Below are positions 53,228 through 62,218 of a stretch of DNA of 64,000 bases, piece after piece (position 1 is the first letter of the stretch; the number at the start of each line of letters is the position of its first letter). The position numbers were made by a program, and so were the translations under genes. This stretch comes from Flavobacteriaceae bacterium. Lineage in GTDB: Bacteria > Bacteroidota > Bacteroidia > Flavobacteriales > Flavobacteriaceae. Where the stretch lies: assembly GCA_022428005.1 (NCBI GenBank), contig JAKMDI010000007.1, forward strand, positions 92,084 to 156,083, read 5' to 3'. The notes below the pieces were generated by a model. The model did not search any database. It worked only from the letters and a program-made list of their open reading frames with translations, and was not told where the DNA came from.

Positions 53228-55849
53228 CTAAAGCTGATCCAAACTTTTTTCTAAGAGCGTTATCTTCTCTTGCGCATCAGTGGCCTTTTTTCGCTCTAAT
53301 TCAATCACTTTTTCGGGGGCATTAGAGACAAAGCGTTCGTTGGACAACTTTTTTTCTACTGACTTCAAAAAACCTTTCGCGTAATTGAGTTCTTGGGTTA
53401 ACTTTTTTCGTTCTTCCTCTGGATCTAAAGCCGAATTTATGGGAATAAAAAACTCAGCTGATCCAATTCTAAATGACCCTAAGGGTTGGTTTTCGTCTTC
53501 GTTATGATCTTCTATTGCTGACAACAAGCCTAATTTTGTGATGACCTCCCCTTGAGGAACGGTTGTCTTAGAAAATAAAGTCAATGGTTCTTTAAATCCA
53601 ATATTATTTTCTTTCCTGAAATTTCTGATACCGCCAACAATTTGCTTGACCGTCTCAAAATCTTCAATTAGGCTTTGATCAACAGTCCCTTTTTTTGGCC
53701 AATTGGAAACCACCAGGGCTTCCTCAGTTTTTCGATCGGAAATATGGTGCCATAGTTCCTCGGTTATAAAGGGCATAAAGGGATGGAGCAACCTCAAATT
53801 ATCTTCAAACAGGGATTTTACCGCAGCAAGGGTATACTGATCAACGGGATCCCCGTAGTGGGGCTTGACCATTTCCAAAAACCAAGAACAAAAATCATCC
53901 CAAATTAGTTTATAGCTCGTCATCAGGGCGTCAGATATTCTGTACTTATTAAAGTGGTCATCAATAGTAGTCAAGGTTTGATCAAATAAATTGTTATACC
54001 ACTGAATGGCTACCTTATTCATTGCTGGCATTTCAAGGGTCTCGTCCACTTCCCACCCATCAGTCAAACGGTAGGCATTCCATATTTTGTTGGCAAAGTT
54101 CTTGCCTTGCTGACAGAGGCTTTCATCAAACAAAAGGTCATTTCCTGCGGCAGAACTGAGCATCAACCCTACCCTTACGGCATCTGCTCCATAGGAGTCG
54201 ATCAAAGCCAGGGCATCTGGTGAATTTCCCAATTGCTTGGACATTTTTTTTCCTTTTTTGTCCCTTACCAAGCCGGTCAAATAGACATTAGAAAACGGTT
54301 TGTCGTTTCTTAATTCGTAACCTGAAATGATCATTCGAGCAACCCAAAAGAATAAAATATCGGGGCCGGTAACCAAATCTTTTGTTGGGTAATAGTAATT
54401 TATATCAGGATTATCTGGTTCCAAAACACCGTTAAAGACTGATATTGGCCAAAGCCAAGAAGAAAACCAGGTGTCCAATACGTCTTCATCTTGTCTGAGA
54501 TCAGCTAATTCTAATGAAGTATTTCCAGAAACTTCTCTGGCCATTTCAAGTGCGCTATTTTTGTCTTTGGCCACGACAAAATTACTCTTGTCATTCCCAT
54601 AATAGTAGGCAGGGATTTGCTGTCCCCACCACAATTGTCTTGAAATATTCCAGTCTCGGATATTTTCCATCCAATGCCGGTAGGTATTTTTAAACTTCTC
54701 AGGGACCAACTGTATTTCGTCACTCTGCAATACCGATTTAATGGCAGGTTTGGCCAGTTCCTCCATTTTTAAAAACCATTGGTCGGAAAGTCTGGGTTCT
54801 ATTACGGCTTTTGTTCTTTCAGAGGTTCCCACCTTGTGACGGTAGTTCTCTTTTTTTATCAATTCACCCGACTCTTCCAGAGCTTTTACAATCTTTTTTC
54901 GGGCCACAAAGCGGTCCATACCTTCGAAGGCCAAACCTTGATGGTTTAAAGTAGCATCATCATTGAAAATATCGATGACTTCCAGCTTGTGTTTTTCTCC
55001 AAGGGCTTTGTCATTTACATCGTGAGCAGGGGTTACTTTAAGGCATCCTGTACCAAATTCCACGTCCACATAATCGTCTTCAATGATGGGAATAATTCTT
55101 CCAGCAATGGGTACCACCAGCTGTTTTCCCTTGAGGTGTTTGTAGCGTTCGTCTTCAGGATGAATGCATACTGCAGTATCTCCTAAAAGGGTTTCAGGAC
55201 GTGTGGTGGCTATTATAAGCTTTTCGTCACTGCCCACCACCGCGTAAGCGATTTGGTACAATTGACCATCTTTTTCTTCATAGATCACCTCTTCGTCTGA
55301 TAGTGTAGTTTTCGCCTCAGGATCCCAATTAACCATACGATAACCTCTGTAGATGAGCCCTTTGTTGTACAGGCGAATAAATGTTGCTATGACAGCAGCA
55401 GACATATCCTCATCCAATGTAAATTTGGTACGACTCCAGTCGCAGGAACAACCTAGTTTTTTGAGTTGTTCTAAAATGACGCCTCCGTACTGATGGGTCC
55501 ATTCCCACGCGTGAGTAAGAAAATCCTCTCTTGTCAGGGAAGACTTTTCAATTCCCTGTTCTTTTAATTTGGCCACTACCTTGGCCTCAGTTGCTATAGA
55601 AGCATGATCCGTACCGGGCACCCAACAGGTATTGTAACCCTGCATTCGAGCTCGTCGGATTATGATGTCTTGCAAGGTATTGTTTAGCATGTGCCCCATG
55701 TGGAGTACACCCGTAACATTGGGCGGTGGAATAACAATGGCGTAGGGATCTCTATCGTCTGGAGTAGAGGAAAAATAATCTTTTTCCATCCAGAATGAAT
55801 ACCATTTATCTTCTACACTCTTGGAAACAAATTTCGATGGGATCTCCAT
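53228..55849 (-). CDS. valS: Valyl-tRNA synthetase
   Basis: Class Ia synthetase of 873 aa. The HIGH motif is GHM in PPNVTGVLHMGHML, the KMSKS motif is KKMSKQLGNSPD, and an editing domain is present (TTRPETLLGDTAVCIHP in outline). The C-terminal coiled coil (about residues 805-870) is typical of ValRS. It is divergent from the DUF1573 gene. Confidence 0.97.
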   Translation of the reverse strand: MEIPSKFVSKSVEDKWYSFWMEKDYFSSTPDDRDPYAIVIPPPNVTGVLHMGHMLNNTLQDIIIRRARMQGYNTCWVPGTDHASIATEAKVVAKLKEQGIEKSSLTREDFLTHAWEWTHQYGGVILEQLKKLGCSCDWSRTKFTLDEDMSAAVIATFIRLYNKGLIYRGYRMVNWDPEAKTTLSDEEVIYEEKDGQLYQIAYAVVGSDEKLIIATTRPETLLGDTAVCIHPEDERYKHLKGKQLVVPIAGRIIPIIEDDYVDVEFGTGCLKVTPAHDVNDKALGEKHKLEVIDIFNDDATLNHQGLAFEGMDRFVARKKIVKALEESGELIKKENYRHKVGTSERTKAVIEPRLSDQWFLKMEELAKPAIKSVLQSDEIQLVPEKFKNTYRHWMENIRDWNISRQLWWGQQIPAYYYGNDKSNFVVAKDKNSALEMAREVSGNTSLELADLRQDEDVLDTWFSSWLWPISVFNGVLEPDNPDINYYYPTKDLVTGPDILFFWVARMIISGYELRNDKPFSNVYLTGLVRDKKGKKMSKQLGNSPDALALIDSYGADAVRVGLMLSSAAGNDLLFDESLCQQGKNFANKIWNAYRLTDGWEVDETLEMPAMNKVAIQWYNNLFDQTLTTIDDHFNKYRISDALMTSYKLIWDDFCSWFLEMVKPHYGDPVDQYTLAAVKSLFEDNLRLLHPFMPFITEELWHHISDRKTEEALVVSNWPKKGTVDQSLIEDFETVKQIVGGIRNFRKENNIGFKEPLTLFSKTTVPQGEVITKLGLLSAIEDHNEDENQPLGSFRIGSAEFFIPINSALDPEEERKKLTQELNYAKGFLKSVEKKLSNERFVSNAPEKVIELERKKATDAQEKITLLEKSLDQL

Positions 55850-55875
55850 AAATATTGGTATGCCTTAAACGGGTA

Positions 55876-55883
55876 CAAAAATA
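55876..55883 (-). promoter_or_regulatory. -7 box of valS
   Basis: Exact TATTTTTG on the minus strand, with a predicted start near 55872 and a leader of about 22 nt. No TTG at the standard spacing. Confidence 0.4.
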
Positions 55884-55918
55884 GTAAGGCTTTTGTGATT
55901 ATAAAAACCCTACCAATT

Positions 55919-55947
55919 TTGGTTTTCTTATTAAAGTTGTAAATTTA
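55919..55947 (+). promoter_or_regulatory. Promoter of the DUF1573 gene
   Basis: TTG (55919-55921), 18-nt spacer and TAAATTTA (55940-55947, one mismatch). The predicted start lies about 15 nt before the ATG. Confidence 0.5.
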
Positions 55948-55966
55948 TGGAATAGAATCAATCACC

Positions 55967-56347
55967 ATGAAAAAAGCAATCATTTATATTCTGATTTCGT
56001 TCTCAAGCGTTGCGCTGACGGCGCAGGAAAAGAATCCTATGATTAATTTTGAGAAAGAGACTATTGACTATGGGGATATTTCCAAAGGAAGCGAAGGAAC
56101 CCGGACCTTTATTTTCGAAAATACTGGAACTGCTCCATTGCTTATTAAAGGGGTGAGGTCCAGCTGTGGTTGTACCATCCCAAAAAAACCAGAAGATCCC
56201 ATTGCGCCTGGAGAAAAAGGAGAAATCATTGTTAGGTATGACACCAACCGAGTGGGAGTATTCCGAAAAACCATAACGGTTAACACCAATGTACCCACTA
56301 ACGCCATGATCGCCTTAAAGATCAAAGGAAACGTATTGTCGCAATAG
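55967..56347 (+). CDS. DUF1573 exported protein
   Basis: 126 aa: signal peptide to about residue 19 (ALTAQ), then one Ig-like domain with the family pattern FEKETIDYGDISKGSE, FIFENTGTAPLLI and SSCGCTIP, ending in KIKGNVL. It is probably periplasmic. The function of the family is unknown. It is followed by the aminotransferase gene after 86 bp. Confidence 0.85.
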   Translation: MKKAIIYILISFSSVALTAQEKNPMINFEKETIDYGDISKGSEGTRTFIFENTGTAPLLIKGVRSSCGCTIPKKPEDPIAPGEKGEIIVRYDTNRVGVFRKTITVNTNVPTNAMIALKIKGNVLSQ

Positions 56348-56390
56348 AAGAACACTCCAAATCCTCGAAAAGATTAACCCGCAGTTGAGA

Positions 56391-56423
56391 ATGAATGCTT
56401 TTTTTTTGAATATTTGCATTCAT
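56391..56423. repeat. Inverted repeat before the aminotransferase gene
   Basis: ATGAATGC (56391-56398) and GCATTCAT (56416-56423) with a 17-nt T-rich spacer, ending 10 nt before the ATG. It covers a promoter-like TTG...AATATTTG region, so it may be an operator, or a leader hairpin if transcription starts upstream. Confidence 0.3.
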
Positions 56424-56433
56424 AAAATTTAAG

Positions 56434-57627
56434 ATGCCAATAATTTCAAAGAAAGGGCTTGAACTACCTGCCTCCCCCATAAGAAAATTGGTGGTCCATG
56501 CAGACAATGCCAAAGCACGTGGAGTTGAAGTACTTCACCTCAACATCGGCCAACCCGATATTGAAGCTCCCGTGGAAGCCATGGAAGTTGTGCAAGACCA
56601 CAAACTAAAATTGTTGCCCTATGGTTCTTCTCAAGGATCCCTCTCCTACCGAAAACAACTTTGTAAATATTACGATCTCCATAAAATAAACTTGGATCCA
56701 GAGGATATAATGGTCACTACCGGGGCGAGCGAAGCGCTCTCTTTTGCTCTAAATGTGATCTGTGATGCAGGCGATGAAATAATTATCCCAGAACCATTCT
56801 ATGCCAATTACAATGGCTTTGCCGCAGCTGCAAGTGTCAAAGTTGTTCCTGTTGTTTCTTATTTTGAAAATCAATTTGAGCTCCCCTCTATCGAGAAATT
56901 GAAAGAAAAAATATCAACTAAAACAAGAGCAATACTAATCTGCAATCCCAGTAATCCCACTGGCTACTTATACTCTAAAAAAGAGATTAGAGCATTGATA
57001 GAAATAGCAGTAGAAAAAGATATTTTTATCATCGTAGATGAAGTATACCGCGAGTTTATTTATACCGATGAAAGTCATTATTCGGTCCTTAAAGACGAAA
57101 GCGGAAGCCAACATGCAATCATGATAGACTCTGTTTCAAAGCGTTATAGCCTCTGTGGCGCAAGGGTAGGGTGTTTGGTTTCTAAAAATAAAGAATTGAT
57201 GGCCATGGCTCTCAAATTTGCCCATTTGCGCCTCTCCCCTCCCACATTAGCACTTTTGGCCAGTGAAGCAGCAATCAAAGCACCTCCCTCCTACTTAAAA
57301 GGGGTAATTCAAGAATATACCCAAAGAAAAAATGTAATTATCGCAGCTTTAGAAAAAATAAATGGGGTGGCCGTATCCAACCCCATGGGAGCCTTCTATT
57401 GCATCGTCAAACTTCCCGTTGACAGTGCCGAAGCGTTTTCTAAATTCTTACTCACTGATTTTGAGGACAATGGTCAAACCGTTATGCTGGCCCCCGCTGC
57501 TGGCTTTTATTCCTCTCAAGAGCTGGGTAAAGATCAAGTTCGTTTGGCTTTTGTTTTGGAAAGCAGTAAGCTGAAGCGCGCCGCTAAAATCATTCAAAAA
57601 GCGCTGGAGGTATATAAAAACTCATAG
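56434..57627 (+). CDS. PLP-dependent aminotransferase (class I/II)
   Basis: 397-aa fold-type I aminotransferase. The PLP lysine is in DSVSKRYSLCGARVG, CNPSNPTGY is the cofactor-binding Asn region and ADR-like VDEVYREF precedes it. It resembles aspartate-type enzymes, but the amino acid used cannot be set from sequence. murB follows after 19 nt. Confidence 0.9.
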   Translation: MPIISKKGLELPASPIRKLVVHADNAKARGVEVLHLNIGQPDIEAPVEAMEVVQDHKLKLLPYGSSQGSLSYRKQLCKYYDLHKINLDPEDIMVTTGASEALSFALNVICDAGDEIIIPEPFYANYNGFAAAASVKVVPVVSYFENQFELPSIEKLKEKISTKTRAILICNPSNPTGYLYSKKEIRALIEIAVEKDIFIIVDEVYREFIYTDESHYSVLKDESGSQHAIMIDSVSKRYSLCGARVGCLVSKNKELMAMALKFAHLRLSPPTLALLASEAAIKAPPSYLKGVIQEYTQRKNVIIAALEKINGVAVSNPMGAFYCIVKLPVDSAEAFSKFLLTDFEDNGQTVMLAPAAGFYSSQELGKDQVRLAFVLESSKLKRAAKIIQKALEVYKNS

Positions 57628-57646
57628 GCTTTTTCTATCTTTCCCT

Positions 57647-58657
57647 ATGGTTTTGAATTATCAAAAAAACGTTTCACTACAACCCTTCAACACGTTTGGT
57701 ATTCCTGTGAAGGCTAAGAAATTTATAGGGGCGAAGTCCTCTGATGAATTGATTGCTGTGTTAAACCAGAACCAAGAGGAACCCCTTTTGATTTTGGGAG
57801 GGGGTAGCAATGTTCTACTGACCCAAGATTTTGATGGCCTTATCGTCAGAATGGAGAGTAAGGGCATAGAGATTATCCATGAAGATTCACAACAAGCTGA
57901 GGTACGGGTAGCTGCTGGAGAAAACTGGCATGAATTTGTTATGTGGTGTTTAAAAAACGATTTGGGTGGGGTTGAAAATTTAGCGCTAATTCCAGGCAGT
58001 GTTGGCGCTGCGCCCATTCAAAATATCGGTGCATATGGTGTTGAACTCGAGAGTGTTTTTGATCGTTGTGAGGCGATTTCACTGTCCACTAAACAAATTG
58101 AGGTTTTTACGAAAACTGATTGTGAATTCGGGTACCGCAATTCAGTTTTTAAAAATAAGCTAAAAGGTAAGTACATCATTAGCAATGTCACTTTTAAATT
58201 GAATAAACCTCCGCACAGAACCAAAACCAGCTACAAAGGCTTGTCAGAAAAACTCAAAGGGGTTTCCCTTGACATCCTCAGTGTAGCACAGGCAGTTATG
58301 TCCATAAGATCTGCAAAATTACCCGACCCAAAAAAAATCGGAAATAGTGGCAGTTTTTTCAAAAACCCCGTAGTTTCGTCTCAGGTGTTTACTGCGCTAA
58401 AAAAACAATATCCAGAAATCCCCAACCATCCCGCTGGCAGTGGAAAAGTAAAAATCCCTGCCGCCTGGCTAATCGACTGTTTAGGCTTTAAGGGTTATCG
58501 TAAGAATGATGCAGGGGTACACAGAAAACAAGCTTTGGTTTTGGTGAATTACGGAAATGCATCGGGGGCTGAAATATTCGAGCTTGCGCAAACCATTCAA
58601 GCAGAGGTGCAGAAAACTTTTGATATTGGATTGGAATACGAGGTCAACATCCTTTAA
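57647..58657 (+). CDS. murB: UDP-N-acetylenolpyruvoylglucosamine reductase
   Basis: FAD enzyme giving UDP-MurNAc, 336 aa (long, type I MurB). NTFGIPVKAKKF at the N-terminus, LGGGSNVLLT for FAD, GSVGAAPIQNIGAYG, YRNSVFKN and the catalytic Ser in GNSGSFFKNP are present. It ends 2 nt from the convergent dtd gene. Confidence 0.95.
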   Translation: MVLNYQKNVSLQPFNTFGIPVKAKKFIGAKSSDELIAVLNQNQEEPLLILGGGSNVLLTQDFDGLIVRMESKGIEIIHEDSQQAEVRVAAGENWHEFVMWCLKNDLGGVENLALIPGSVGAAPIQNIGAYGVELESVFDRCEAISLSTKQIEVFTKTDCEFGYRNSVFKNKLKGKYIISNVTFKLNKPPHRTKTSYKGLSEKLKGVSLDILSVAQAVMSIRSAKLPDPKKIGNSGSFFKNPVVSSQVFTALKKQYPEIPNHPAGSGKVKIPAAWLIDCLGFKGYRKNDAGVHRKQALVLVNYGNASGAEIFELAQTIQAEVQKTFDIGLEYEVNIL

Positions 58658-58659
58658 CT

Positions 58660-59112
58660 TTAATCCCTGTTTTTTGAATCTATGACAATGGTTACAGGGC
58701 CATCATTTAAAAGCTCAACTTTCATGTCGGCCCCGAAAACTCCTCGAGCTACTTTTTTATTCAATTTTTCTTCTGCCTTGGTTACGAACATTTCGTAAAG
58801 CGGAATGGCAATTTCGTGTCCCGCAGCCTGAATATAGGAAGGTCGGTTACCTCTTTTTGTTGACGCCATTAAGGTAAACTGACTGATTACAAGTAGATTG
58901 CCGTCTACGGCAATTAAGGATTCATTCATCACACCATTTTGGTCGTTAAAAATTCTGAGGTTAATTAATTTATTAACGAGCCACACCACATCATCTGGGC
59001 CGTCTTGTTTTTCAATTCCCAGCAGCACTAAAAGTCCGTGGTCAATCGCACCCACTACTTTTCCCGACACTTTAACCTCTGCATTAAGAACCCTTTGAAT
59101 AACTACTCTCAT
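58660..59112 (-). CDS. dtd: D-aminoacyl-tRNA deacylase
   Basis: 150-aa DTD that removes D-amino acids from tRNA. The paired active-site motifs SQFTLMAS and NDGPVT (the Gly-Pro loop) are intact. It is 3 nt downstream of rsgA on the same strand. Confidence 0.95.
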   Translation of the reverse strand: MRVVIQRVLNAEVKVSGKVVGAIDHGLLVLLGIEKQDGPDDVVWLVNKLINLRIFNDQNGVMNESLIAVDGNLLVISQFTLMASTKRGNRPSYIQAAGHEIAIPLYEMFVTKAEEKLNKKVARGVFGADMKVELLNDGPVTIVIDSKNRD

Positions 59113-59115
59113 AAC

Positions 59116-60048
59116 TTATCGGTGTGGGGTATCTTCCTCTAAAAGCTGAAGGTAGGAGCGGTATCGGCTTTGCGATATTTCACCTTCCTCAAGTGCCTCT
59201 TTTACGGCACATTGGGGCTCGTTGGTATGAAGACAATTATTGAATTTACAGGATTGCTGTAGCTTAGAGAATTCTGAAAAATATCCCGCTAGTTCCTCCT
59301 TTTGGATGTCCACTACACCAAAACCTTTAATCCCCGGGGTATCAATTATCCTTGAACCCGAGATTAAGTCAAACATCTCTGCAAAAGTGGTAGTGTGTTG
59401 CCCTTGTTGGTGTTGATCGGAAATTCGTCCTGTTTTTAAATCTAAATTCGGATCCAAAGTATTGATCAATGTTGACTTCCCAACCCCACTGTGGCCGGAA
59501 AACATACTCACCTTGGACGCCATCGCCTGCTGGATGTTGTGCAAGGTACTGAGATCAGAAGCCACCACTTCAAGACATGGATAACCAATGTTCTCATAGA
59601 TTGACTTTAATAATCTCATATCCTTCAATTCCTGAGGATTGTACAGATCTATTTTATTAAAAACTAAGATAACTTCAATTTCATAAGCTTTAGCAGTTAC
59701 TAAAAAACGATCTATAAAGGCAGGAAAAGTCGTCGGATTTTTAAGGGTTACCATCAAGAATACCTGATCTATGTTGGAAGCGATTATGTGAATTTGTTTG
59801 GAAAGATTTACCGATTTTCTAACGATATAGTTGCTGCGATCTTCAATTTCGGTGATCACTCCTTTTGATCCCTCGGCCTGGGGTGAAGTTTTGATTACCA
59901 CCCGGTCGCCAACAGCGATAGGGTTTGTACTTTTAATTCCTTTAATTCTAAATTTCCCTTGGATAATACAATCATAGAATTGCCCTTCGGATTTTACTCG
60001 ATAATGGCTTCCTGTTGAACAATAAACAACCCCTTTTTTATTCATCAT
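59116..60048 (-). CDS. rsgA: Ribosome small subunit-dependent GTPase RsgA
   Basis: 310-aa circularly permuted GTPase acting in 30S maturation. An N-terminal OB fold (about 1-75) precedes G4 NKID (131-134), G1 GHSGVGKST (185-193) and G3 DTPG (236-239). The C-terminal zinc knuckle is C267, C272, H274 and C280. It forms a pair with dtd. Confidence 0.95.
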   Translation of the reverse strand: MMNKKGVVYCSTGSHYRVKSEGQFYDCIIQGKFRIKGIKSTNPIAVGDRVVIKTSPQAEGSKGVITEIEDRSNYIVRKSVNLSKQIHIIASNIDQVFLMVTLKNPTTFPAFIDRFLVTAKAYEIEVILVFNKIDLYNPQELKDMRLLKSIYENIGYPCLEVVASDLSTLHNIQQAMASKVSMFSGHSGVGKSTLINTLDPNLDLKTGRISDQHQQGQHTTTFAEMFDLISGSRIIDTPGIKGFGVVDIQKEELAGYFSEFSKLQQSCKFNNCLHTNEPQCAVKEALEEGEISQSRYRSYLQLLEEDTPHR

Positions 60049-60108
60049 TACAAATAAACAACAAATATTTTTTCCTTCCTTGCCAAGAATACAAGCAGGG
60101 GGAATTGC

Positions 60109-60116
60109 TATCTTTG
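60109..60116 (+). promoter_or_regulatory. -7 box of gpmI
   Basis: Exact TATCTTTG, with the predicted start near 60120, about 10 nt before the ATG. The nearest TTG is 26 nt upstream of the box, slightly outside the usual range. Confidence 0.4.
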
Positions 60117-60129
60117 TAAAAAATATTGG

Positions 60130-61647
60130 ATGTCTAAAAAAGTAATTTTAATGATATTAGACGGCTGGGGTTTTTCTACCGACCCCACTGTCTCTGCTGT
60201 TGATCTTGCCAAAACCCCCACCATTGACGATTTGTATAAAAATTATTCCCATGCTAGCCTTCTGACCGATGGTGAACATGTGGGACTTCCAGATGGGCAA
60301 ATGGGCAACAGTGAGGTAGGACATATGAATCTTGGCGCAGGGCGGATTGTTTTTCAGGACTTGGTCAAAATCTCCAAAGCCATTGCGGACAAAAGCATTG
60401 AGAAAAATCCCGTTCTAATCGAAGCATTGGAATACGCCCAACAAAACCAAAAAAATATTCACTTTTTAGGGCTTCTTTCCGACGGTGGCGTTCACGCTCA
60501 CTTGGATCACTTAAGCGGTTTATTGGATATGACATCAAAATATGATGCTGCTGGGGTATACATTCACGGTTTTACTGACGGTCGTGATGTCGATCCTAAA
60601 TCCAGTATCAACTATATCGATCAGTTGGAAGAAAAGCTTGAGGAAACAGGGGCAAAAATAGCCTCTATTTCTGGTCGCTACTATGCGATGGATAGAGACA
60701 AAAGATGGGAAAGGGTTAAAAAAGTGTATGACGCACTGGTTCACGGTCAAGGGATTTTTACACAAAACTTTAAAGAGCGTATTGAGCAAAGCTATCTTAA
60801 TGGCGTGACCGATGAATTTATTGAACCCTTAATTGCCACAGATGAACACGGCCAACCCCTAACAAAAATTAAAAAAGGGGATGTTGTAATATTTTTTAAT
60901 TATCGTACGGACAGGGGGAGGCAACTATCCCAAGTCCTTTCTCAAGACCATTTTCCTGAGCTGGAGATGGCTCCTTTGGACCTGCACTATGTTACCTTGA
61001 CGAATTACGACAAAACATTTAAAAATGTAAAAGTGGTATTTGAAAAAGATAATTTGCAAGATACCCTGGGTGAAACACTGGCTAAGGCGGGAAAATCACA
61101 AATCCGAATCGCAGAGACCGAAAAATACCCACACGTGACTTTCTTTTTTAACGGCGGAAGAGAAGCGCCATTTGACCGAGAAGAACGCATTATGTGTCCC
61201 TCTCCGAAAGTAGCGACCTACGACCTTCAACCCGAAATGAGCGCTTTCGAAGTAAGAGATGCCATTCTCCCTAAGATTGAGGAAGAAGCTGCTGATTTTA
61301 TATGTTTAAATTTTGCTAATCCTGATATGGTAGGGCATACAGGGGATCTTAAAGCGGCAATGAAAGCTTGCGAAACAGTGGATTTGTGTGCCAAAAGCAT
61401 CATTGAAGCAGCGTTAAAAAGCGACTATAAAATCATTGTTATTGCAGATCATGGAAATTGCGAAACCATGCGCAATCCTGATGGATCGCCAAACACAGCC
61501 CATACTACCAACCCTGTTCCCTTGATTTTAGTAGATAAAAATTCTACCCCGATTACAGATGGCGTCCTCGGAGATATCGCACCCACCATTTTAAAATTGA
61601 TGGGTATTGAAATTCCCAAAGCGATGACAGGAAAACCATTAATATAA
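60130..61647 (+). CDS. gpmI: 2,3-bisphosphoglycerate-independent phosphoglycerate mutase
   Basis: 505-aa two-metal phosphoglycerate mutase. The phosphoserine site is in GQMGNSEVGHMNLGAGR, LILDGWG-like MILDGWGFS is at the N-terminus, IADHGNCE and the metal-binding GHTGD are near the C-terminus. It is first of a unit with a thioredoxin lipoprotein, map and a methyltransferase. Confidence 0.97.
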   Translation: MSKKVILMILDGWGFSTDPTVSAVDLAKTPTIDDLYKNYSHASLLTDGEHVGLPDGQMGNSEVGHMNLGAGRIVFQDLVKISKAIADKSIEKNPVLIEALEYAQQNQKNIHFLGLLSDGGVHAHLDHLSGLLDMTSKYDAAGVYIHGFTDGRDVDPKSSINYIDQLEEKLEETGAKIASISGRYYAMDRDKRWERVKKVYDALVHGQGIFTQNFKERIEQSYLNGVTDEFIEPLIATDEHGQPLTKIKKGDVVIFFNYRTDRGRQLSQVLSQDHFPELEMAPLDLHYVTLTNYDKTFKNVKVVFEKDNLQDTLGETLAKAGKSQIRIAETEKYPHVTFFFNGGREAPFDREERIMCPSPKVATYDLQPEMSAFEVRDAILPKIEEEAADFICLNFANPDMVGHTGDLKAAMKACETVDLCAKSIIEAALKSDYKIIVIADHGNCETMRNPDGSPNTAHTTNPVPLILVDKNSTPITDGVLGDIAPTILKLMGIEIPKAMTGKPLI

Positions 61648-61675
61648 ATTAAACCTATTCCAAATACTTCTACTT

Positions 61676-62215
61676 ATGAAAAATAAAATTATGATTTCGT
61701 TTGTCATAATATTATTCAGTTGCAGCTCCAACTTACCCGCTCCTATAAAAACGAAGCCCGTTGAATCGACAGACGGAGAAATGATATTATTGGGGGCCAT
61801 CAATCAGGCCAATTTAATCACTGCTGAGATTACACCATGGTTCAATAGCGAGTACGATAGAATTTCGATAGATCCACAATGGGCGGACAGTCTAAAACCG
61901 TTCTTAGATGGACTGAGTATCAAGATTTTTATGGGGACCTGGTGCGAAGACAGTCAAAGAGAAGTTCCCCACCTTTTTAAAATACTCAATGCCTTGGATG
62001 TTGACCATCGCAACTTGGAGATGTATGCCATGACAGCAGAAAAAACAACCCCCAGCAATTTCGAGAAGGGCTTGAACATAACCAATGTACCCACATTTAT
62101 TTTTTATAAAAACGGAAATGAAATGAATAGATTTGTAGAACTCCCCGTAGAGAACTTAGCCCAGGATCTAGCTAAAATTATTAAAGGGGAAACCTACCAC
62201 CATTCCTATAAATAG
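61676..62215 (+). CDS. Thioredoxin-like lipoprotein with CxxS site
   Basis: 179 aa. The lipobox ILFSC places the acylated Cys at residue 16. The mature part is a thioredoxin fold with GTWCEDSQRE at about 87-96 and the cis-proline in NVPTF. The active site is C90-E-D-S93, so the second cysteine is replaced by Ser, unlike typical CxxC. It is 28 nt after gpmI and 3 nt before map. Likely anchored in the envelope; the redox partner is unknown. Confidence 0.85.
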   Translation: MKNKIMISFVIILFSCSSNLPAPIKTKPVESTDGEMILLGAINQANLITAEITPWFNSEYDRISIDPQWADSLKPFLDGLSIKIFMGTWCEDSQREVPHLFKILNALDVDHRNLEMYAMTAEKTTPSNFEKGLNITNVPTFIFYKNGNEMNRFVELPVENLAQDLAKIIKGETYHHSYK

Positions 62216-62218
62216 CCA

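Noticed and set aside
57620..57650. Terminator-like repeat CATAGG...CCTATG between the aminotransferase and murB
   Set aside because: The stem is only six pairs with a long loop and includes the stop and start codons. It has no T run after it.
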